DNA of 64,000 nt, from NCBI GenBank assembly GCA_012861695.1, contig JAAOOA010000056.1:5058707-5122706 (forward strand), written 5' to 3'. Under the pieces are notes generated by a model. That model saw only the letters and a list, made by a program, of their open reading frames with translations. It made no database searches and had not been told where the DNA came from. The position numbers and the translations under genes are program-made. The stretch comes from Trematomus loennbergii. Lineage: Eukaryota > Chordata > Actinopteri > Perciformes > Nototheniidae. This document shows positions 57,540 to 64,000 of the stretch, piece after piece. How positions within the stretch are numbered: position 1 is the first letter of the stretch; each line of letters begins with the position of its first letter.

Positions 57540-58792
57540 CAGTACCAGTCAAAAGTTTGGACACACCTGTTCATTCAATGTTTTTTGTTTATTTAAAATG
57601 TTGTTCTACTTTGTAGATTAATACTGAAGACATCAAAACTATGAAAGAACACATATGGAATTGTCTAGTAAACAAAAAAGTGTTAACAAATCCAGAATAG
57701 GATTTTAGGATTTTTAGGATTTTTAGGATTTTAGGTTCTTCAAAGTAGCCCCCTTTTGCCTTGAAGACAGCTTTGCACACTCTTGGCTTCTCTCAGTCAG
57801 CTTCATGAGGTCGTCACCTGGAATGGTTTTCAATTAACACGTGTGCCTTGTCAAGAATCAATTTGTGGAATTACTTGCCTTCTGATTGTGTTTGAGACCA
57901 TCAGTTGTGTTGTGCAGAGGTAGGGTTAGTGCTCAGTGAAAAGCCCTATTTGACTACTGTTGTAATCCATATTATGGCAAGAACGTCTCAACTCAGTGAA
58001 GAGAAACGACCGTCCATCATCACTTAATAAATGAAAGCCAGTCGATCCGGAAAATGTCATGAACTTTGAATTTATCCTCAAGTGCAGTCGCAAAAAACCA
58101 TCGAATGCTATGATGAAACTGGCTCTCATGAGGACCCCCCCGGGAAAGGAAGACCAAGAGTTAGCTCTGCTGCAGAGGATAAATACACACGAGTTACCAG
58201 CCTCAGAAAGCACCTCAGATTAGAGCCCACATCAATGATCACAGAGCTCAAGTAGCAGACAATCTCAGCATCCAATGTTCAGAGGAGACTGTGTGAATCA
58301 GGCCTTCATGGTCCAATTGCTGCAAAGATCCATGGACAACAAGAAGAAGAAGAGAATTATTTGGGCCAAGAAACACAAGGATTGGACATTAGACACTGGA
58401 AATCTGTACTTTGTCTGATGAGTACAAATTTGAGATTTTGGTTCCAACCTCTGTGTCTTTGTGAGGACACAGAGAAGGGTGAGCGGAAGGTTTCTGCATG
58501 TGTGGTTCCCACCGTGAAGCATGGAGGAGGAAGGTGATGTTGTGGCCGTGTGGGGGGAATTCAAAATTCAAGGCACACTTAACCAGCATGGCTACCATAG
58601 CATTCTGCAGTAGCCAGCAAAATATAAATCATAATCTTGAATTTTTTAACACTTTTGTGTTTACTAGATAATTCCATATATGTTCTTTTATCATTTTGAT
58701 TTCTTCAATATAAATCTACAATGTAAAAACAATAAAAAAATTCATTAAAAAACTTCGAATGAGAAAGTGTGTCCAAACCTTTGACTGAAGTG
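57540..58792 (+). mobile_element. Tc1/mariner transposon, inactive
   Basis: Left end CAGTACCAGTCAAAAGTTTGG is matched by the inverted 'gtccaaacctttgactg' at the right. TA flanks both sides. The length of 1253 bp is normal for fish Tc1 elements. Confidence 0.88.
57974..58615 (+). pseudogene. Tc1 transposase pseudogene
   Basis: Starts ATGGCAAGAACGTCTCAACT (MARTSQLSEEKR) but two stops follow within 20 codons. Later pieces such as RIIWAKKHKDWTLD and the DE(Y/S)KFEI region are in other frames. The helix-turn-helix and DDE domains can no longer be expressed. Confidence 0.8.
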
Positions 58793-59041
58793 TAGGCTAT
58801 GTGTTTTGTAAAAATTCCAATATACAATATGTAATAAAACACAAAATATATGTGTGTGCATTTATATATTTTACATATATGTTCTGAAAGTATTGTTTAA
58901 CGTTCATATCGCCGTAAACCACACTCAGAGGCGGGTTAGAAAGGGACTCAGCGCCCCCCGGTGCGTAAACAGGGAACTGCACTCGGTTTGCGAAGAGGAA
59001 GGACGTGGACAAAGTTGCAGGAGAAGTTGTGGAGATCAGAA

Positions 59042-59069
59042 ATGGCAGCGCAGGAGGAATTCTTTGCGG
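59042..59069 (+). CDS. candidate first coding exon of an unidentified gene
   Basis: A GC-rich block (58925-59040) precedes ATGGCAGCGCAGGAGGAATT (MAAQEEFFA) and a donor GCGG|GTAAAT. GC content, start context and donor look like a 5' exon. The following intron would contain the foldback element. A possible partner at 62652-62688 (acceptor CTGCAG, donor GTAGGC, compatible phase) is weak. No family is recognised. Confidence 0.3.
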
Positions 59070-59359
59070 GTAAATCATATCATTTCAAGTGCATGTTTAC
59101 AAGTTTGCAGTATGTGTACGTTAGCGTGTGTATTGTGGACATAAAGTGTCCGGAATGTTGCACTGCAGGCAGCGGCTCGCGCACAGAAGTATGGAATGCC
59201 ATTTAAGCCAAAATTAAATAATAAATAAATACATAAATAATTAAATAAATACATATATATATAATTATGCCTATGAAATACATTCTGAAATAAATAAATG
59301 TGGCAATAAATATGTATACATGTACATTTAAATACACATTTATTTATTTCATGGACTTT

Positions 59360-59535
59360 TATTTCATAATGACACATTTATTTATTTCAAGAGACTGTTA
59401 TTTCATAATGACACATTTATTTATTTCAAGATACTTTATTTCATAATGACACATTTATTTATTTCAGACTTTTCATAATGACACATTTATTTATTTCAGG
59501 GGACTTGTATTTCATAATGACACGTTTCCATTTCT
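59360..59535. repeat. left-arm minisatellite of the foldback element
   Basis: About five units of 33-39 bp with 'cataatgacacatttattta'; the inverted counterpart of 62026-62255. Confidence 0.8.
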
Positions 59536-60009
59536 TATATGCAAATGAAGGGGCGTGGTTAGCTCACAGATCCAGACCAAAGCAACAGCACCGCAACACT
59601 GACTCAATAGCTCTTGTTTCACACTCAGCCTGATTTAGCTCTGGTTCTTCCTGTTTCAGCCGCAGCGGAGCCGGCTCTAAACACCGAACACCGGTTCTTA
59701 GCTGAAGTAGAAGTAGAATCATAATGAAAAGGTCAAATGTGCCTGGAGAAAACGGCTTATGCCACAATAGGATAGCAACAAGTATCAATATAATCAGTTT
59801 AGCTTCGGTTGCTGTTGCATAACTGCGGTCAACTCAGCCGTCTCTCGCGTTCGCTTGGTCAAATCAGCAGCTATTCATTTTTGAGTGCGCAATTAATAGC
59901 GCCTTTACGGTAAACTGACACTGTTTGACTCAGTCCTAGTTTGACTGCTACAATAAAATGAAGTAGGCTAAAAAAGTTCTTAGTTAAATTGATAGCCTAC
60001 TGTTGGACT

Positions 60010-61250
60010 CCGTACTACTTGGACTACTACCACAAGTACAATCAAGTACTTTTACTGTGTACTTTTTGAGTAATACTAGGTCAAACTCCTGTCCTGAGTA
60101 CATTCTTTCATGTATTCTGCTATCTTTGATAAGAGATAATATCTATATTTCAGGTATTTATTTAAATAAGAAGTGACCTTTGAATAAATATTGCAAAACA
60201 AAGCCTATATCACCTGCAGGCTTAGCCAGTGTGTATTTCTTCCTGCACTACAAGATTTCGATGTGTACACATCTGGGCCATTTATTGTGTAATTTCTCCA
60301 AACATATACAAATGCCTGTATTGGAGTCAAAAAGGTGCAGTCGAAGGACTTTAGCAGCATCATAAGAGGCCAACAAGAGTGACAGGGGTGTGTCACTGTG
60401 CTGAAGGAAGGTTGTGAACAGCTATCCAGGATAGTCTCTAAAGACTTTCCAAGGGGTAACAATGCTGCTGCTGGAGTACTGATCTAGTGGATCTAGTGTT
60501 GATGTCATCTGTCTACCTTATCCTCTTAAAATACTCTGTCTAACATTATCTGTACATTACATTACATGTCATTTGTTAGACACTTTTATCCAAAGCGACT
60601 TACATACATTCAGTACTGTGGACAATTCCCACAGGAGCAATTTGGGGTGAAGTGTCCTCCCCTGATTCGAAGTCCAGCACACTATCCACTGAGCCACAGC
60701 CTCCCAGTATTGTGAACGCTTTTAACGCTTATTAAATATAGCAGAAAACATGCATTATTCTACTCAGGAGGGGAGTTTGACAGGGGATTACTCAAACACT
60801 AAATACTTGATTGTACTTGTGGGAGTAGTCCAAGTAGTACTGACTCCAACAGTATCAATTTCATGTAGAACTTGTTGCGAAAAATCATTTTATCCCTCAT
60901 CAAATATAGCAGAATACATTAATTATTGTACTCAGGAGGGGAGTTTGACAAAGGATTACTCAAGAAGTACACAGTAAAAATACTTTATTGTACTTGTGGG
61001 AGTAGTCCAAGTAGTACTGAGTCCAACAGTCCCAATTGTATTAAGAACTTATGGCAAAATATCATTTGATCCCTCATCAAAGATAGCTAAAAACATGCAT
61101 GATTGTACTCTGGAAGGGAGTTTGATAGAGTATTACTCAACAAGTACACAATAAAAGTAGCCAACTTCATTTTATTGTAGCAGTCAAACTAGGACTGAGT
61201 CAAACAGTGTCAGTTTTATTAAGAACTTATGGTACAAATGACTTGTATTG
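60010..61250. repeat. loop array of the foldback element
   Basis: Units of about 178 bp with 'agtagtactgagtccaacag' at about 60834, 61010 and, diverged, 61190, plus an inverted unit at 60005-60115. The same family as 38215-38955. A block at 60555-60710 is the fish repeat containing 'cttttatccaaagcgactta'. Confidence 0.75.
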
Positions 61251-62025
61251 CAAAAAAACATCCATTATTGTACTCTTGTACAGCGATTACCGTAAAGGCG
61301 CTATTAATTGCGCACTCAAAAATGAATAGCTGCTGATTTGACCAAGCGAACGCGAGAGACGGCTGAGTTGACCGCAGTTATGCAACAGCAACCGAAGCTA
61401 AACTGATTATATTGACTACTTGTTGCTATCCTATTGTGGCATAAGCCGTTTTCTACAGGCACATTTTACCTTTTCATTATGATTCTACTTGTGATAGTCG
61501 GACATGACAACCTGGGCAGCCCATGTATTGATTCCATCTGATAGCTGCTATAATACAAAAGAAAACTTCTGCCTGCTCTCCACAATGATCAATAACAGTG
61601 AACGGATGGTCAAAGTAAGGTACAAATAAACAGAATCACACGAAGCCTGGTTAGTGTTGGCTGACTTTATAAAGTGTGTTTTTTTATAAGTGTGTGGTTG
61701 CTTCTAGTCACTTTGCTCAGCGCTACTGCTTGTTACAACTTTCATTTTCCGTACTCGCCATAAACTGTTATTATGGCTCAGGTTAATCTCGCCCCCTTCC
61801 GACGTGAGCGTGGTTCTTGGTTCTTGCCGGGCAGCCAAGTGGGGTCAGCTAAGAACCGGTGTTCGGTGTTTAGAGCCGGCTCCGCTGCGGCTGAAACAGG
61901 AAGAACCAGAGCTAAATCAGGCTGAGTGTGAAACAAGAGCTATTGAGTCAGTGTTGCGGTGCTGTTGCTTTGGTCTGGATCTGTGAGCTAACCACGCCCC
62001 GTTCATTTGCATATAAGAAATGGAA

Positions 62026-62255
62026 ATGTGTCATTATGAAATACAAGTCCCCTGAAATAAATAAATGTGTCATTATGAAATACAAGTCCCCTGAAATAAA
62101 TAAATGTGTCATTATGAAATAAAAGTCTCTTGAAATAAATAAATGTGTCATTATGAAATAAAAGTCTCTTGAAATAAATAAATGTCTCATTATGAAATAA
62201 AAGTCTCTTGAAATAAATAAATGTGTCATTATGAAATAAAAGTCCCATGAAATAA
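62026..62255. repeat. right-arm 39-bp minisatellite of the foldback element
   Basis: Six units with 'gtgtcattatgaaat' at 39-bp spacing, nearly identical. Open frames on both strands through it reflect the period being a multiple of three. Confidence 0.9.
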
Positions 62256-62766
62256 ATAAATGTGTATTTAAATGTACATGTATACATATTTATTGCCACA
62301 TTTATTTATTTCAGAATGTATTTCATAGGCATAATTATATATATATGTATTTTTAATTATTTATGTATTTATTTAATTTTGGCTTAAATGGCATTCCATA
62401 CAGAAGGGCCTTGTTATGCAAAGAGCAGTCCACATGATTCACCGAAACACATGTCTGTGTGCAGCAGGGAGTCTGGACCTGGGTCTGTTAGTTAGCCTGC
62501 ATGCTGTCGTCAGTGAATCCATACGTGTCGCACTACTGTTCACTGGCACATGACTAGATACATGCGCTGCTTTTATTGAGTATTGCCCAACATTGATGGT
62601 GCTCACAGGCATTCCCAAGAGATCCCTTACTCACCCAGTGCTGGGCCTGCAGATGTTCTGTGCTTCAAACACTCTACAATGCAGAGGAGGTAGGCGTGAC
62701 ACACACACACACACTTGGTTATGATTAAGAATGGGATGAAAATGTCAAACAGATCATGCATTTTAG

Positions 62767-63734
62767 GCGCCGTTTACACGAGGAGAAAACTGCTTGTATC
62801 TGCATAGTTTCGCGTGCGTATAGCCCTATTATTTACACGAGGCCGATAGAAACTGACCCCACAAACGATAACGGGTCCCAAGGTGGATAGATTTGCAAAC
62901 GAAACGCTCTGGGGGGTCAACCGAGTCCGTGTAATCACCTCTATACGAATATTTCCTGAAAATTGCGAAAAAAAAAAAACACCTCTCCTGCTCATTGCTG
63001 TAGCAACTATCAAAAATAGCTGTGTTAATTAAACGCACAAGGGGTTCTTGAATGAAATAATATTATAAAAGGCAAACCAGAATAGTTAACGCCCAATATA
63101 CTCCTTAAACAAAATAAACAGAGTCAGATTTCATGCATTGATCCATTATATTGACAAAGGAGGATCTCACCCGGTGTTTGTAGAGAATATCTCTCTTTTC
63201 TGAGCCGTCCTCTCCACGGAGACGTCGGTCGATGCAATATCCACAGATTCGGTTTCTTTCAGTTAACTTCCCCGTAGCATTTATCCATATGCTGAGGAAA
63301 TTACTATATCCCGCTGAATACCAGCAATCACCACACACACTTCCTCCTGTCAGTAGCTACTGCTAGTGCTACTGCTACTGACCATGCTACAGATATTAGT
63401 GCAAAAATATACAGCTCCTCTACCACAACCATCAGCAACAAGTGGACATGGAGAATTACATGAACTACATGTTGCTAAATACACGGCGGGGCATGAACAG
63501 AAGGGTAGCCATGGCAACATTGCGGGGGGCTGCTGGGGCTGCTCTTCTTCGCTGCTTTTGGTGTATTTTGGCGGAAGTTACAGCGCCACTTACAGTCCCG
63601 GCATATGTACTACAGCGTTTCCAGCGGCCTCGTTTGAACAGACACGTTAAATGAAACAAATGCATGTGAACGGAAGACTTTTTTGAATACGCATACTGTG
63701 CATAAACGCAAACGGTCCCGTGTGAGCGGGGCCT
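62767..63734. mobile_element. MITE-like element with GC-rich ends
   Basis: 'ggcgccgtttacacgagg' at the left and 'cggtcccgtgtgagcggggcc' at the right resemble the imperfect inverted ends of fish Harbinger-like elements; triplets TTA and TCA flank it. A 70-codon frame at 63442-63654 inside may be a relic, but shows no domain I know. Boundaries are approximate. Confidence 0.45.
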
Positions 63735-64000
63735 CAGCCATGCCTCATTTCGCTATGTGCTGTTTGCTGTCTACGGATCTGATTCTGCTGACCACGCCCC
63801 CCTGCAGGAGAGGGGAGACGTGCTCTGATCAGCTGCTGGGCTGTCAGAAGAGGGGGAGAAAAAGAGATCTCCGTCCTCCGTGTTTTATTATATAGAGTCG
63901 TTATTCATTTGTTTTAAAGCTCAATAAATAACAAAGAAGACCTTTGACCGGCACTTTTCTAATTTTGTCCGGAAGATTTAAACTTTAACGGACATCTTGA

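Larger units (their letters stand above)
59190..62400. mobile_element. 3.2-kb foldback element with 6-bp target duplication
   Basis: Ends TATGGAATGCCATTTAAGCC and its exact complement, with CAGAAG on both sides (59184-59189, 62401-62406). The left arm (59190 to about 59935) and right arm (about 61283-62400) are inverted copies except for about 350 extra bases in the right arm (about 61493-61843). Each arm has an outer 39-bp minisatellite, a block read as 'ggttcttcctgtttcagccg' and an inner block shared with 37853-37955. The loop holds the 178-bp tandem units. No transposase was found. The family is not assigned. Confidence 0.85.

Noticed and set aside
62026..62255. Regular 39-bp repeats that look CRISPR-like in spacing
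   Set aside because: Units are contiguous minisatellite copies without unique spacers, in an animal genome, and are mirrored in the other arm of the foldback.
63442..63654. 70-codon frame with arginine-rich and hydrophobic parts
   Set aside because: Inside a MITE-like element and without a recognisable transposase or cellular domain; kept only as a note in that element.

Overview
The window is nuclear DNA from a teleost fish. Its genes are interrupted by introns with GT..AG borders. Long CA/GT runs and many fish-type transposons (DIRS-like, Ty3/gypsy with chromodomain, Tc1, hAT, TTAA-flanked and Harbinger-like MITEs) fill introns and gaps. The species cannot be named from the sequence alone.

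Four protein-coding genes can be assembled exon by exon. (1) 1586-14820, plus strand: the 3' part of spire1, an actin nucleator, covering all four WH2 repeats, the Spir-box and the zinc-finger C-terminus; the KIND exons lie upstream of the window. Two extra in-frame cassette exons are visible. One (10417-10512) sits where mammalian SPIRE1 carries the mitochondrial 'ExonC'. (2) 22871-32917, plus: iqcg (DRC9), an axonemal nexin-dynein regulatory complex subunit with coiled coil and a C-terminal IQ motif, split by a 6.4-kb transposon-filled intron. (3) 34021-36260, minus: a four-exon gene for a 164-residue protein that I cannot name. It carries two RHIM-like amyloid-type motifs and a cysteine-rich N-terminus, and is the most interesting item in the window. 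(4) 43694-55751, plus: rnf144b, a membrane-anchored RBR E3 ubiquitin ligase, with an apparent 1-bp frame break in its first coding exon.

Layout: spire1 and its 3'UTR to about 16.6 kb; a DIRS-type retroelement zone at 17.1-20.7 kb; iqcg at 22.9-32.9 kb, with a degraded gypsy element and a hAT element in its intron; a minisatellite whose units contain polyadenylation signals between the convergent iqcg and RHIM-like genes; the RHIM-like gene at 34.0-37.8 kb; a palindromic element at 37.8-39.1 kb; rnf144b at 40.5-56.7 kb, divergent from the RHIM-like gene; a Tc1 copy at 57.5-58.8 kb; a 3.2-kb foldback element with 6-bp target duplication at 59.2-62.4 kb; and a MITE-like sequence at the right edge.

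The genes do not form a pathway. The only functional link I can suggest, as inference, is that the RHIM-like protein (cell-death/innate-immune type motif) and rnf144b (ubiquitin ligase linked to apoptosis in mammals) are divergent neighbours.
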